The translations under genes were made by a program, and so were the position numbers. Under the pieces are notes generated by a model. It saw only the letters and a program-made list of their open reading frames with translations. It ran no database searches and was not told the origin of the DNA. A stretch of DNA of 64,000 nt from CAVSUZ01 sp963834715 (GTDB taxonomy: Bacteria > Pseudomonadota > Alphaproteobacteria > Acetobacterales > Acetobacteraceae), in the NCBI GenBank assembly GCA_963834715.1, contig CAWIDE010000006.1:868001-932000 (forward strand), given 5' to 3'. Positions 1 to 9,553 of this stretch are shown here, one piece after another. Every line of letters begins with the position of its first letter. Positions within the stretch are counted from its first letter, which is position 1.

Positions 1-122
1 TCGCGCCGATCCGCAACATCCCTCCGGCCGTAGCCGAAGCGCGCTATTATGCGCAAACCGAAAGTCTCGCTATGGTGGCGTAACTCAAGCCAAGCGGCCT
101 CTGGGAAACCCGGTACGGTTCA
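1..122 (+). mobile_element. 3' end of an IS3-family element (OrfB C-terminus and right end)
   Basis: Positions 3-83 read in frame as the last 26 residues of an IS3-type OrfB, including the characteristic NIPPAVAEARYYAQTE-like tail before a TAA stop. The following ~40 bases end in CGGTTCA, the usual right-terminus type of this group. The rest of the element lies left of the window, so the left inverted repeat and target duplication cannot be checked. Confidence 0.6.
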
Positions 123-294
123 TCGGCCTGGATCGAGCGGCGCTTGATGCCCCGCACAGCGTGGCCCGTGAGCTGCTGACCATCGGCTGATGATTCGCGC
201 CGGGTCAAGGTGTAGATCGAGCAATTTCTGCAGACGACCCCGGTCGCGCAAAGTTGCAGGCTGGAACGAAGGCGAAAAGGGCAAGGAAGAAGCC

Positions 295-966
295 ATGCGC
301 AAACTCATCATGGGTATCGTTGACTTCCGCGAGCGGATGCTGCCGCAATACCAGCGGCGGTTTGAGGCGCTGGCGCTGACTCAGACGCCGGATGCGCTGT
401 TTGTAAGCTGCTCGGACAGTCGTGTGGTGCCAGACCTGCTCGCCTCTACCGAGCCGGGCGATCTCTTCACCGTACGCAACGTTGGCAACCTGATACCGCC
501 GGCGACCGCGGAGGGTGCCTCGATCGGCGACCTGTCGGAAGCGAGCGCGATCGAATATGCGGTGCTTATGCTTAAGGTGGCGAACATCGTCGTCTGTGGA
601 CATTCCGAATGCGGAGCGATGAAAGCTGTGTTGGCCAGCAGCACGCACCAGGAAGCGCCCAACCTCGCGAAATGGCTGCACCACGCATATGGCGCGGCGT
701 TCCGACTGGAGCACGAGGGTGCGCTCGATGCGGAGCTGAAACCGCACGACCAACTTTCTCAACTCAATGTGCTTGTGCAGCTTGGGCACCTGATGTCCTA
801 TCCAGTCGTGCGGGAGCGGGTGGCAGCCGGAACATTGCGTTTGAGTGCTTGGTGGTTCGAGGTCGCGTTGGGCACGATGTACGCCTACGAACGAACCAGC
901 CGATCCTTCGAGGTGATCGACCGTGCCACGGCCGAGCGGCTGGTGGTACGGCTCGGCGAGCCATGA
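295..966 (+). CDS. beta-class carbonic anhydrase
   Basis: Interconverts CO2 and bicarbonate in the cytoplasm using a zinc ion. The 223-residue protein starts at the ATG at 295, preceded by an AAGGAAG ribosome-binding site; the frame stays open upstream, but that part has no family resemblance. The ligand set is visible: Cys39-x-Asp41-x-Arg43 in CSDSR, then His103 and Cys106 in CGHSEC, as in the Can/CynT family. Length fits the family (200-225). It stands alone between an IS3 remnant and a decarboxylase remnant. Acid-tolerant bacteria often pair amino-acid decarboxylation with CO2/bicarbonate handling, so a link to the neighbouring decarboxylase is possible but only inferred. Confidence 0.93.
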   Translation: MRKLIMGIVDFRERMLPQYQRRFEALALTQTPDALFVSCSDSRVVPDLLASTEPGDLFTVRNVGNLIPPATAEGASIGDLSEASAIEYAVLMLKVANIVVCGHSECGAMKAVLASSTHQEAPNLAKWLHHAYGAAFRLEHEGALDAELKPHDQLSQLNVLVQLGHLMSYPVVRERVAAGTLRLSAWWFEVALGTMYAYERTSRSFEVIDRATAERLVVRLGEP

Positions 967-1323
967 CCCTGTTTCCGCCAGGGGGCGCAAAATGGGCCCG
1001 GCCCACGACGCCCGCGACATCGGGGAGCGATCAAGAGAACCCGCCCACTCACCGCACCCCTTTAATCGCCATGCTGGCGGGGCCTGGCGGGGCCTCCTCC
1101 AGCGCAACGCTCGCCGGGCTAACGGCACAACCGGTAACTCGGCCGCTTTGCCGATTTCGGATAGTAAATAGGCAAAGTTCGGTTCCTCATGTCCCGCTAC
1201 CCGCTAGGTGAGCCGTCCCTCAGGGAAGCTGGCCCGGCATGTTGCGGTGCCGAAGAGTGCGTTGCCGTATCTCGCCCGCCTAACTGACTGGGCGAAACGC
1301 CGCGAGGTGGAGGAAACGACACA
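967..1323. other. intergenic, nothing recognised
   Basis: No ORF with family resemblance on either strand. The only feature seen is the ribosome-binding site (GGAGGAAACG) just before the ATG at 1324. Confidence 0.5.
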
Positions 1324-2684
1324 ATGAACGAGGCCGCAGAACTCCGGCCACAGCGTGTCGACGCTTTTTTCTCTACCCCTTCGGCTCGGGAAGATCGCTG
1401 GCGCGACCTGGTCGACGCCGCTTGGGCGTGGGCTCGTGGTAAAAGTGATCGCCGGAGCTTGGAAGCCGCGCTGCAAGAGGTTGCCGCTATCGAGGAGTTT
1501 CACGGCTACCCGGGCCCCACGCTGATGAACGCGCTGCGGCAGCGCGTGGCGTCGGAAGATGCCCCGGGAACGGCAACTCTGGCGTTTCGCATCTCGGCGG
1601 CGCTACTTACCCGCTCCTTCCGACAGCACTCTGCAGACTGGGACGCCAAGGCGGAGATCGCCAGCGAGGTTCCCGACGTGATCCCGCCATCACTCGGCCG
1701 CTTGGAAACCGCTCCCCCGTATTTCGAAGTGCTTATTGTCACCGGGGCACCCGCCGAGCGTTGGCCCTCCATCTGCGCCGAATGGCGACGCCTGCGACGC
1801 TCCCAGGATATGTTTGTCTATGAGCCGGTGATTGTCGGGAGTGCGGAGGATGCGCTGTGCGCGGTCATGCTCAACACGGATGTGGCGGCCGTGGTCATAA
1901 ATGAGGGTTTCGCCTTCCATTCGCGTCACGACGCCCCGGTTCTCCGCGGTTGATTGACCCGCTGGCACTTCTGGAGACATCCGACGCCACTGCGATGCGG
2001 CTGGCGCGCGTTCTGAAGCAGGTTCGCCCAGAGCTCGATCTGTACATGCTCTCCAACCGTCGGGTAGAGGAGATTGCTGGCCGAGCGGAAAGCGCCGCCC
2101 TGCGGCGTATTTTCTATGCCGTGGAAGAGCCGCTCGAGCTCCACCTGGCCATCCTCGAGGGAGTGCAGGCGCGATACGAAACGCCATTTTTCGACAATCT
2201 AAAAAAATATGCTCAGCGACCGATCGGGACCTTTCACGCCCTGCCTATCGCCCGCGGCAAGTCTGTTTTCAAGTCCGACTGGATCCGGGACATGGGGGAG
2301 TTTTATGGCCCCACGCTATTCCTGGCTGAAAGCAGCGCGACGACAGGCGGCCTGGACAGTCTTCTGGAGCCAACCGGAAACATAAAGCGCGCCCAAGATC
2401 TGGCAGCTCGAGCCTTTGGTGCAGACCGTGTGTTCTTCGTGACGAACGGAACGTCCACCAGCAACAAGATGGTCGTCCAGGCTCTGTGCTCTCCTGGTGA
2501 TGTCGCAATAATCGACCGAAACTGTCACAAGTCACACCACTACGGCATGGTCATGGCGGGGGGCCAGCCCCTGTACGTCGAAGCCTTTCCAATGACAGAA
2601 TACTCGATGTATGGGGCGGTTCCTCTCAAAACTATCAAGCAGGCTCTGCTCTCGACGAACTTCACTCCTAGTCACCAAGTATGA
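1324..2684 (+). pseudogene. Orn/Lys/Arg decarboxylase, truncated and frameshifted
   Basis: Would be a PLP-dependent amino-acid decarboxylase, typically used in acid resistance or polyamine synthesis. The first 209 codons (to 1953) match the N-terminal wing domain. The frame then continues from a TTG at 1950 with 244 more codons containing the start of the PLP-binding major domain (SSATTGG, FVTNGTSTSNKMV, DRNCHKSHH). One missing T in the GGTTGATT stretch near 1949-1951 would join the two. The coding match stops at about 2666, where a repeated phage-like segment begins, so the active-site lysine and C-terminal domain are absent. The start has a strong ribosome-binding site (GGAGGAAACG). Loss of function is near certain because of the truncation, whatever the status of the frameshift. 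Confidence 0.85.
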
Positions 2685-2710
2685 ATTTATTCAACCTGAA
2701 TTCATAGGAG
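2667..2710 (+). repeat. direct repeat copy 1 (5' leader of a phage-type gene)
   Basis: CCTAGTCACCAAGTAT at 2667-2682 and CTGAATTCATAGGAG at 2696-2710 recur at 2921-2936 and 2949-2963, 254 bases downstream. Copy 1 also has TATGAATT/AATTCATA arms able to form a small hairpin. GGAG at the end serves as a ribosome-binding site. Both copies precede the same kind of coding start (RGGARPG), so the repeat looks like a duplicated gene leader. Copy 1 also marks the break point of the decarboxylase gene. Confidence 0.75.
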
Positions 2711-2718
2711 TGAGTGTC

Positions 2719-2910
2719 GTGCCAAGAGGGGGTGCAAGACCTGGGGGCGGGGAGACCCCCCGGGCGTCGCGACCACCAAAACCGCCGGTACTCCACGTTT
2801 GCGACGCCCATCAGGCTGGCACTCTGGCCCGCCGGATAGCGGGCGCCACGGCCGCCTGGTCGGCGCTGGTGGGTGGCCTTCAGCAACCGGAGTTATCCAC
2901 TCCAGCTTGA
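2719..2910 (+). pseudogene. degenerate duplicate of the RGGARPG-type phage protein start
   Basis: From the GTG at 2719 the frame reads VPRGGARPGGG and then loses similarity, whereas the downstream copy reads MRGGARPGAGRPKGS. With the shared leader this shows an old duplication in which copy 1 retains only the first dozen codons. The remaining 50 codons resemble nothing known to me. Confidence 0.4.
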
Positions 2911-2920
2911 TCTGGAAGTC

Positions 2921-2963
2921 CCTAGTCACCAAGTATTGTTTTTTCAGTCTGAATTCATAGGAG
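2921..2963 (+). repeat. direct repeat copy 2 (leader of the 2974 gene)
   Basis: Second copy of the leader described at 2667-2710. It shares the 16-base CCTAGTCACCAAGTAT block and the 15-base CTGAATTCATAGGAG block, with a diverged T-rich spacer. Its GGAGGGG lies directly upstream of the ATG at 2974. Confidence 0.75.
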
Positions 2964-2973
2964 GGGTGGAGCC

Positions 2974-3366
2974 ATGAGGGGAGGCGCGCGCCCCGGCGCG
3001 GGGCGGCCTAAGGGTAGTCGCGATAAAACCGCGGAGGCCCGGAAACTAATGGAAGACCACGCTGCAGCAGCCATGGCGGGGATGGTGGTCGCCAATATCG
3101 CCAAAATGTCCCCGCTGGAGGTGATCCTGCACGCCATGACTTTGGCGGCCAGTGCCGGCGCATGGGATAAAGCCGGTCAATTCGCGGCCCTCGCGGCACC
3201 TTACTGTCACCCCAAGCTGTCGAGCGTCGATATGCGTGCCGTTGTTAATGCAGACGCGTCCAGTATGACTGACGAGCAACTGCTTGCTCTCGTGGGCCGA
3301 GCAAACGTACCGCTGCTGACCGCAGCCAGCGCGCCCGACATTGACGAGCCAGTTGCGGTGAACTGA
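2974..3366 (+). CDS. small phage-type protein with RGGARPGAGRPKGS N-terminus
   Basis: A 130-residue protein. Its first 15 residues (RGGARPGAGRPKGS) are the basic N-terminal signature common in small prophage proteins, often encoded near terminase genes. The rest is helix-prone and alanine-rich, without a catalytic motif I can name, and no terminase or capsid gene is next to it. GGAGGGG precedes the ATG. The leader and first codons are duplicated upstream. A DNA-binding or small-terminase-like role is a guess from the basic N-terminus only. Confidence 0.55.
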   Translation: MRGGARPGAGRPKGSRDKTAEARKLMEDHAAAAMAGMVVANIAKMSPLEVILHAMTLAASAGAWDKAGQFAALAAPYCHPKLSSVDMRAVVNADASSMTDEQLLALVGRANVPLLTAASAPDIDEPVAVN

Positions 3367-3605
3367 TCCTGCCAAAAACCCGCCTGGGTGGTCTTTTTAG
3401 TGTCGGACGAGCATCCCTGGATACGGTTCCCCGCGGCATGCACGCTCTTGGCCTTAAGCTTACAGTCGCGCACGCATAAAATATCCCGTAGTTTTGCGTG
3501 CGAGGGGCCTCTAATACCGCCGAGCGGCTGAGTTGACTCCGATGTGATTAGGAGCGGCGCGACGTAATCTGATTCTACCTCGGTCCGACCGCGAGGGAGG
3601 ACCAC

Positions 3606-4666
3606 ATGGGCGCGCGAGGCCTGCCGATCCGAGACGATGTATCGCCGGGCGAACTACGACGGTTGGCGCGCCACGAGCGCGATCCGGCGGCGGCGCGGCG
3701 CATGTATGCCATTGCCAATGCGCTCGACGGCATGACACGGGCGGAAGCCGCGCGGCTGGCCGGCATGGAACGCCAGGCTCTGCGCGATGCAGTGGTGCGC
3801 TACAACGCCGAAGGTTTGAAGGGTCTATATAATCGTCCTCGGCCGCCGCGGCCGGGCAAGCTGACCTCGGCGGAGCTGCAGGAATTGTTGCAGATCATCC
3901 TGGCCGGGCCTGATCCCGAGCTCGGGTTGTCGGCGTGGACACTGCCGGAACTCTGTCGCCTCATTGAAGCACGCTTCAACAAGCACCTGCACCCCGCGAG
4001 CCTTTCGCGGGTCCTGCGACGAGCGGGTTTGTCGCGACAAAAAGCGCGGCAGCGCCACCCCAGTTCGGATCCGACAGCTCAGGAGGCGTTTCAAAAAGGG
4101 GGCTTATGGCGGCGGTCAACCTGGCGAGAGAGGCCCATCCCGGCAAGCGCATAACATTGTGGTTTCAGGACGAGGCCCGGATCGGCCAAAAGGGCCGTGT
4201 TTGCCATCGTTGGTGGAGACGTGGTCAGCGTCCTCCCGGCCTTTGTGACCGGCGCTACACCTGGGTGCATCTGTTCGCCACTGTCCATCCGGCCACCGGC
4301 GCGCGATTCGCCTTGATCATGCCCGAGGTCTCGACCGAGGCGATGAACCTATTCCTGGCGGCGTTCAGTAACCATCTGGCAGCCGACGAGCACGCGCTCA
4401 TCTCGCTCGACCAGGCCGGCTGGCACGGTGCCAAGGCGCTGCGCGTGCCTGCGAACATCACGCTGCTACCGTTGCCGCCATACTCGCCTGAACTCAACCC
4501 GGTCGAGCGGCTCTGGCTCTACCTGCGGGAGCGCTATCTCTCGCATCGATTGCTCGCCGACTACGACGCCATCGTCGACGCCTGCTGCCAGGCCTGGAAC
4601 CAATTGACGTCCGAACGAATCCGTTCACTCTGCAATTATCCCTATATCCAACAGGTCAACGCATAG
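3606..4666 (+). CDS. IS630-family transposase, two frames joined by a -1 shift
   Basis: Cut-and-paste transposase of the IS630/Tc1-mariner group, which inserts at TA. Frame one (3606-4154) encodes an N-terminal helix-turn-helix region (TRAEAARLAGMERQALRDAV). Frame two (open through 4106-4666) encodes the DDE domain: Asp in FQDEAR, Asp in LDQAGWH and Glu in NPVERLW. The frames overlap at AAAAAGGGGG (4093-4102). Moving one base backwards there joins them, and the direction and slippery run fit programmed -1 frameshifting, so the gene may be functional. Combined length (~350 residues) is normal. I could not define the terminal inverted repeats. Confidence 0.88.
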
Positions 4667-4696
4667 GCTTGGCGGTATAATTGCAGGCCCTTGCCA

Positions 4697-5185
4697 TCAC
4701 CTACCGGTTACGGACAGCTCAGCTTTAGCGCGGGCCCGGTAGTAATCGAGTGCCTGCGCACGGTCGGCGAATTTGACAGCTCTGGACATGACAGAGTTCG
4801 CATCGAGCCCGACGTGCTCTACCTCCTCCAGCAGCTCTCGGCCGCGACGCTCGACGGCTTCGGGCGATGGCGGCTTTTCGGGTACGATCGTACGCTGCTC
4901 CACCGGCGGCGGCCCGTCCGCGGTCCCGACGATCACCGCTTCGGGCCAGTTTCCGAAAATCTCGCCGAGGATCGGGCTGACGGCGCCTATTTCCGCATGG
5001 AGCACCTGCCTAGCGGCCCATATCTCGGCCTTGAGCGCCTCAAGACGGGCGATATCGGCTGACGGAGCATCGTTGGCCAGAGCCTTCGGCGTCTCCTCGA
5101 TAGGCTTCTGGACTACGTCAGCGGGAACGATGAGGGCCGGATCAGCAATTCTGATCGTACCCAGGCGGCGAAGGGCGTCACTCAT
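4697..5185 (-). CDS. hypothetical accessory protein, 162 aa
   Basis: Not recognised. The protein is acidic and helix-prone, with a proline-containing centre (PPPVEQRTIVPEKPPSP) and a heptad-like stretch around residues 45-65 that could be coiled coil. It has no signal peptide or membrane segment. It lies downstream of the DUF927 gene on the same strand, beyond the TGGGAACC array, so it may belong to the same integrated element. The start (ATG at 5185) lacks a strong ribosome-binding site. It may be a cargo or replication-accessory gene, but nothing shows this directly. Confidence 0.5.
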   Translation of the reverse strand: MSDALRRLGTIRIADPALIVPADVVQKPIEETPKALANDAPSADIARLEALKAEIWAARQVLHAEIGAVSPILGEIFGNWPEAVIVGTADGPPPVEQRTIVPEKPPSPEAVERRGRELLEEVEHVGLDANSVMSRAVKFADRAQALDYYRARAKAELSVTGR

Positions 5186-5205
5186 CTAGATTATATCCAT
5201 TTTCC

Positions 5206-5453
5206 AGTGGGAACCGTGGGCACCTGGGAACTCCATTGGGAAACCGGCCTTTGAGCTGCGCTGTTTCGATTCCCACAACTAAAATTAGAGGTTCCCAGTG
5301 GTTTCCGCGTGGGAACCACAAACAGAGGCGTGGGCCAGCTCGGTTCCCACTCGGATCTGAGTGGGAACCGCCAATTCTTAGTTTATGGGAACCAAAAAAC
5401 CCAGGAAGTAGGCCGCCTTCAGAGCGAGGTTCCCACGGTTCCCATGGTTCCCA
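5206..5453. repeat. iteron-like array of TGGGAACC / GGTTCCCA
   Basis: Nine exact copies of one 8-mer in 246 bases, in both orientations: TGGGAACC at 5208, 5310, 5362 and 5386; GGTTCCCA at 5290, 5342, 5428, 5437 and 5446. Three near copies lie at 5225, 5237 and 5268. The 5342/5362 pair forms a perfect dyad with 12-base arms (CGGTTCCCACTC) around a 6-base centre, 5341-5370. The last three copies are in tandem at 9-base spacing. The array sits just 3' of the DUF927/toprim replication genes, where an iteron-type origin or replication-protein binding region would be plausible. Function is inferred; repetition is directly visible. Confidence 0.8.
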
Positions 5454-5476
5454 CTGAAAAGCATATGGGTACAACG

Positions 5477-7325
5477 CTAATCGCCCTCTTGTTCCAAGAT
5501 GGCTCCACTGACCCGGTACAGGCGAAGCTTGCCGTGACCGCTGATGGCGATTTTGTCGGCGAAATGGGGCCCAGTCTGGGAGCGTATGAGCAGTCCCTTC
5601 TCGGAGAGCACCCGCGCGACCCGTTTTGCATCGAGCCCCTTGCACACCTTGTCGCGCCACACTGGCGGCAGGATCAGATACTCCCAGCTCCCGCCATCGT
5701 CGCCACGAATATGACGACGGAACCCGGCACGATTATTGACTGGGCGCTGCTCCTGATCGTCGGTATCCTCGCACCGCGACCTGCCATAACTGCTGATGAA
5801 GGCCCGCACAGCCTCTATCGCCTGCGCATCTTCGGCCGCCCCACTGTGCCCGCGGGTAGAGAGCCATCGATTGAAGCAGGCGGAGGCCGCTCGTATGGCA
5901 TCCCCTACTGGCCAGCCCGTGATCTCGTATGCGGTTGCCAGCTCTCCGGCCGCAGCTATCAACCCGAACCGGGCGGCGACGGAACGCACCTGTCCATCGG
6001 CGCCTTGCGGCAAGACCTGCGATAAAATGCCTTCCTGTAGCTGACGTAAGGTGGAAACCAGCAGATCGGGATCGTCCGCTCGGTCCTTCGCTAACTTCTC
6101 CAGGAAAGCCGGGCCGGCGGTACCGAAGTACGAGCGGGACGCCACCCGAAGATGGTCAGAGAGTGTTGCGGCGGTCTTCCCGTGTAGGTTCTGCCAGACC
6201 CCAAACCCAGCCCCAGCGTCGGCGGGGATGCCAATCAGGCGGACATCCTGCCCGGCATGCACAGCTCGACCAGCCTCCCCCATCTTAGCCGCGAGCGGGA
6301 TCTCGCCGCTCGACAAGAACAAGACACGCCACGTGCGATGCCGACGTGCACCCCCAGTTCGGTTAGCGCGAGATTTCCCGGCCTGGTTCGACAGCATGTA
6401 TATTGTGTCGCCGATCTCCCCGGCGGAGGCTTGGCCCATTTCATCGAGGACCAGCAAGCCATCGGAGGTTTCGGCCGCAACAGCTTCCAGTCCGTTCGCG
6501 GTGGCTCTCCAGGTCCGCATCGGACCGCTGGTGTCGCCCGGGCCATAGACGCTGGCGGCGCAACGCAGGAGCGTAGTCTTACCGGATTGGCTGTGCCCAT
6601 GGATATGGAGACCACCGGATGGGTCTCCGACGACATCGAGAGTGGGGCCAGCGAAAGCAGCTGCCAGCGACAGTGTCAGCAGGTCGTTACCAGGGGCGTA
6701 GCGCGCGATTTCGGACTGCCAATCGGCCAGCGCCCCTCGGCTCGAATAGGCGCGACCGGGAGCCGTGTGCTCCGACTGCATGACCACGGCATCAGCGCCA
6801 GACCCGAAGGTGCGTCCGTCTGGGAGGACATAAACGGACCCGTGCCAACCGGCGCTCTCGACACAACGAACCCGATGTTTGATGCGAACCATGCCGAGGA
6901 GCATGCGGAGATGTTCTTGAGCGCTCCGATTCGCAGCACAGGTCAGGCCGGCATCGGCCAGTTCCGCAGCGATTGCCCCTCCGCCATTGGCGGCATGTAC
7001 CATGCGGATAGGCATTGCCCAGGTGTGCGGCTGTCCGGCGCGGTCAACCCAGCTCGAGCAGCAATCCGAACCCATGGTGTGTGTCGTCATTCGTTTCCGC
7101 GGTTATCGTCAGAGCCGCGCAGATCCAGACCGAGTTGGGTGGTGGCTCGTCTGGTTTCTTCGGTTGTGGCTGGAACCAGACCCCAGAGCGGTCGCAAGAA
7201 TAACCAGGCGGCCAAACCACGGCGCTGTCGCCATAAAACTCTTCATGGAACCCGTCATCATGTAATGCCGTCGCCCCCCGGGTCGGCTCCGGCTCTACAT
7301 GCGGGTAAGCGTTGGTATCAGGCAT
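5477..7325 (-). CDS. DUF927-domain ATPase (replication protein), one frameshift
   Basis: Proteins with DUF927 are P-loop ATPases encoded beside primases in plasmids, prophages and satellites, and are thought to act as replicative helicases. From the ATG at 7325 the frame carries the N-terminal part (WPPGYSCDRSGVWF, then THHGFGLLLE). It must change frame near 7050, where GAGCTGGGTTGA would read EWVDRAG without one C, and then runs to 5477. A Walker A motif (GHSQSGKTT, about residue 245 of the joined protein) and a Walker B-like LLVLDEMGQ are intact. The start overlaps the end of the toprim gene by eight bases, as in a coupled operon. One inserted C is the only visible defect, so the gene may be intact in the cell. 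Confidence 0.75.
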
Positions 7326-8211
7326 GGGACGTCTCCAGGGCGAGACGCGCCAACAGCGCGTTGTTGAAATCAGAGCCGGTGCGGTCGGGCACAAAGATCC
7401 GTACCTCTCGCCCTTCCCCGCGCCACCGGAACCAGGCTGATCGGGCGGCATCCTGCCCGGGGTGCTTGCCACTGGGCGTGGGTGGGTCGTTGTCAGCGGC
7501 GATGGTCACGCGCCGCACCTCTGGCGGCAGGACCAGGCCACCGGCCAGATTGCCGGCGCTGACCGCGGCCCAGGCAGGGAGGTTCAGCAGGCGGCCGGCC
7601 GATGCCGCGGTTTCGATGCCCTCGGCAATGACAATCTCCGGCGCCACGTGATCGAGGCGGATGGCGCCAGTCCCGATCGGGCCGAGGCTGGCCTTCTGCG
7701 GTTCGGCGTTGGCTTTACCGCTCCCATCGCTGGCGAGAAACGTGCGGTGAATGGCAACCGGCAGGTCCGCGGCGTCCGTCACCAGCGCGATCATGGCCGG
7801 CAAATTCCCACCTTCCGGGTGGGGCGTATCTCCCCTGAAGCGCAATGCTGGTGAGCAAGCGAGACCCGAAAGTCCACGTCCTATTAGATAGCGGTCGGCC
7901 AAAGTCCCTGGAGCGGGTTCAGAGCCGCGCCACAGGCGCAATGCAGCCGCCTGCCTACGCTCTCTGCGGGAGGCTTCGTCCTGTGTATCCGATCGGGACG
8001 GTGCTTGGCAGGACCCGCCCATGACACGGGAAATGGCATTCTGCAGCGCATCGTGGTCATTGCACGAACCGCAATAGGCCAAGGCCCGCCCATCCCGCCC
8101 AGCTCGGATTGAGAATGTGCCGTTGTAGTCGCAAACCGGGCAGCGGCCCCGCCAAGATCGCGAACAGCGCTTCAGGTGCAATCGGCCAGCCAGATCGACC
8201 GCGCTGATCAT
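7318..8211 (-). CDS. toprim-domain primase-like protein with N-terminal zinc ribbon
   Basis: Probably makes primers for the integrated element's replication. From the ATG at 8211 the 297-residue protein opens with a zinc ribbon (Cys24, Cys27, Cys47, Cys50) and continues into a toprim-type region with IVIAEGIETA and a later acidic TIAADND. GGGAGGT lies seven bases before this ATG, which decides the start. The same frame stays open up to a TTG at 8478 that overlaps the stop of the HTH gene, so a longer form or a small separate ORF (8208-8429, ending in an ATGA overlap) is possible. It lies between the AlpA-like gene and the DUF927 gene in one minus-strand operon. Confidence 0.8.
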   Translation of the reverse strand: MISAVDLAGRLHLKRCSRSWRGRCPVCDYNGTFSIRAGRDGRALAYCGSCNDHDALQNAISRVMGGSCQAPSRSDTQDEASRRERRQAAALRLWRGSEPAPGTLADRYLIGRGLSGLACSPALRFRGDTPHPEGGNLPAMIALVTDAADLPVAIHRTFLASDGSGKANAEPQKASLGPIGTGAIRLDHVAPEIVIAEGIETAASAGRLLNLPAWAAVSAGNLAGGLVLPPEVRRVTIAADNDPPTPSGKHPGQDAARSAWFRWRGEGREVRIFVPDRTGSDFNNALLARLALETSHA

Positions 8212-8474
8212 CGCGCGACCTCCCGCAGCGCCGCTGCCTGACTTCCCGGCCGATCCGCTGCGGTGAAATGACTGAGCCGTTTCATCGGCCCGGTCGGAAG
8301 TAAACGTCGTCCAAACGTCATTGGGATGGTCTTTGCAATTTGCATGGCAAGGCTCCTTACCCACCACGCGGCACTTGAACCGGCGACCGGGTCGTGCGAA
8401 ATAGCAGTTGGTGCCTGCAATCTCGTCACGATCCGCCGCCCCGTGTGTAAACCGCGCTCGGGGTGGTTCTGATT

Positions 8475-8756
8475 TCAAGCAACCTTTCTGGGGCGGCCGC
8501 GGCTGCGGGGAGCGGCATTCGCTTGGGCTAACAGCGTCCGGCGGAGGTCCGCCAACCCCATGTAGCGAGTATTGAACACCTTCACGAACGGGATGTTGTG
8601 CCGTGCTATAGCAAGGTAGATTGCTCGTTCCGTTACGCCGAAGGCCGCGGCGGCCTGAGTAATGCTGATCCGATCACCGAGCACGGTAGTGCGGATCGCG
8701 GCTACTTCCTGCGGCAGTGCCGTAGCGGAAGTTATTTCATCAGTCATCGTGAACAA
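8475..8756 (-). CDS. AlpA/excisionase-like helix-turn-helix protein
   Basis: A 93-residue DNA-binding protein. Residues ~30-75 (ISITQAAAAFGVTERAIYLAI) form a MerR/excisionase-type helix-turn-helix, and the C-terminus ends in a basic tail (RSRGRPRKV). In satellites and islands such proteins regulate integrase and excision. The gene lies between the integrase-linked unknown ORF and the toprim gene, all on the minus strand. Start is either 8756 or the ATG at 8747. Confidence 0.72.
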   Translation of the reverse strand: MFTMTDEITSATALPQEVAAIRTTVLGDRISITQAAAAFGVTERAIYLAIARHNIPFVKVFNTRYMGLADLRRTLLAQANAAPRSRGRPRKVA

Positions 8757-8778
8757 CTCCGATTAAGGTCGGAGCTGT

Positions 8779-9552
8779 TCAATAATCAGTACCAATGTTG
8801 CCCGTCCCGGTACAAATCAGCGCCGCCGTTTTGTTCCGGAACAAAGCGGCTCCTCTGGTTTTGGTACTGGTGCGCCCGAGAGCCTGCTTAATGGCTTCCC
8901 GCGTGGGTGTGGACGACCCAGGCCGCACCAGCGCCAGCCCGCGCTGAATGAACCGCACAGCTGGGCCGTCTGCAGATACGCCATAACGCTTGCCAGGGTT
9001 GGCGGAGCTCATGACTTCGCGAAATAGCAATGACAACATTTCCGCACAGGCAGGCCAGTTTCGCCCGTGCTCCGGGCGTTTGATCTCAGGCCCCAAAAAT
9101 CGTTCGAGCCGCTGCTTGGCCTCCTGCAGCATCAGAAGAGCGCTGATGGCCGGCGCCTCGTAGTGCTCGCTATATGTAGCACCCTGACCAGCGCTGTCAG
9201 CAAGTTTGCGCATGGTGGCAATGCTTCTCTGAAACTCTGGGACGGCTGTGCCGATTCCCCGCAAGGCGAGTCTCATCGCCCGGAACCCATTCTCTACTTC
9301 TGCCTCCCACCAGCCATCCCAGTTCTGCCGAGCCTGCTGCACTCCGTCCGGGGGACTCAGAATGAAAGTCTCACTGCACCTCATGAGGTACATCTGTTGT
9401 CCTATCCACGCGCAAGCCTCCATCGTCGGTGGCTTGTCATTGCCTACGAGCACCTCGTCTTTCAACAGCCGGCGAACCTCTTCGGCCGTGAATGGCGAGG
9501 GGGGCGGCGCTGCTTGAGGGTTGAACGCAAGCCGAGGTGCAACCTCAGTCAC
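8779..9552 (-). CDS. hypothetical protein coupled to the integrase gene
   Basis: A 257-residue soluble protein, not recognised. It begins with a proline-rich leader (about residues 12-20) and contains mostly helical sequence, without catalytic or membrane motifs. Its GTG start at 9552 is one base past the integrase stop (9554-9556), so translation is probably coupled. That position, first after the integrase in the operon, fits an element-specific regulator or accessory factor, but function is unknown. Confidence 0.55.
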   Translation of the reverse strand: MTEVAPRLAFNPQAAPPPSPFTAEEVRRLLKDEVLVGNDKPPTMEACAWIGQQMYLMRCSETFILSPPDGVQQARQNWDGWWEAEVENGFRAMRLALRGIGTAVPEFQRSIATMRKLADSAGQGATYSEHYEAPAISALLMLQEAKQRLERFLGPEIKRPEHGRNWPACAEMLSLLFREVMSSANPGKRYGVSADGPAVRFIQRGLALVRPGSSTPTREAIKQALGRTSTKTRGAALFRNKTAALICTGTGNIGTDY

Positions 9553-9553
9553 C

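Noticed and set aside
205..1128. Long minus-strand ORF opposite carbonic anhydrase
   Set aside because: Pure antisense shadow of a conserved gene.
5206..5453. CRISPR-like array
   Set aside because: The unit is only 8 bases, in both orientations, with irregular spacing and no cas genes.
5236..6025. Plus-strand ORFs across the repeat array and the 3' end of DUF927
   Set aside because: Their proteins are just the translated repeat (repeated GNH/WEP/GSH) and antisense of a conserved gene.
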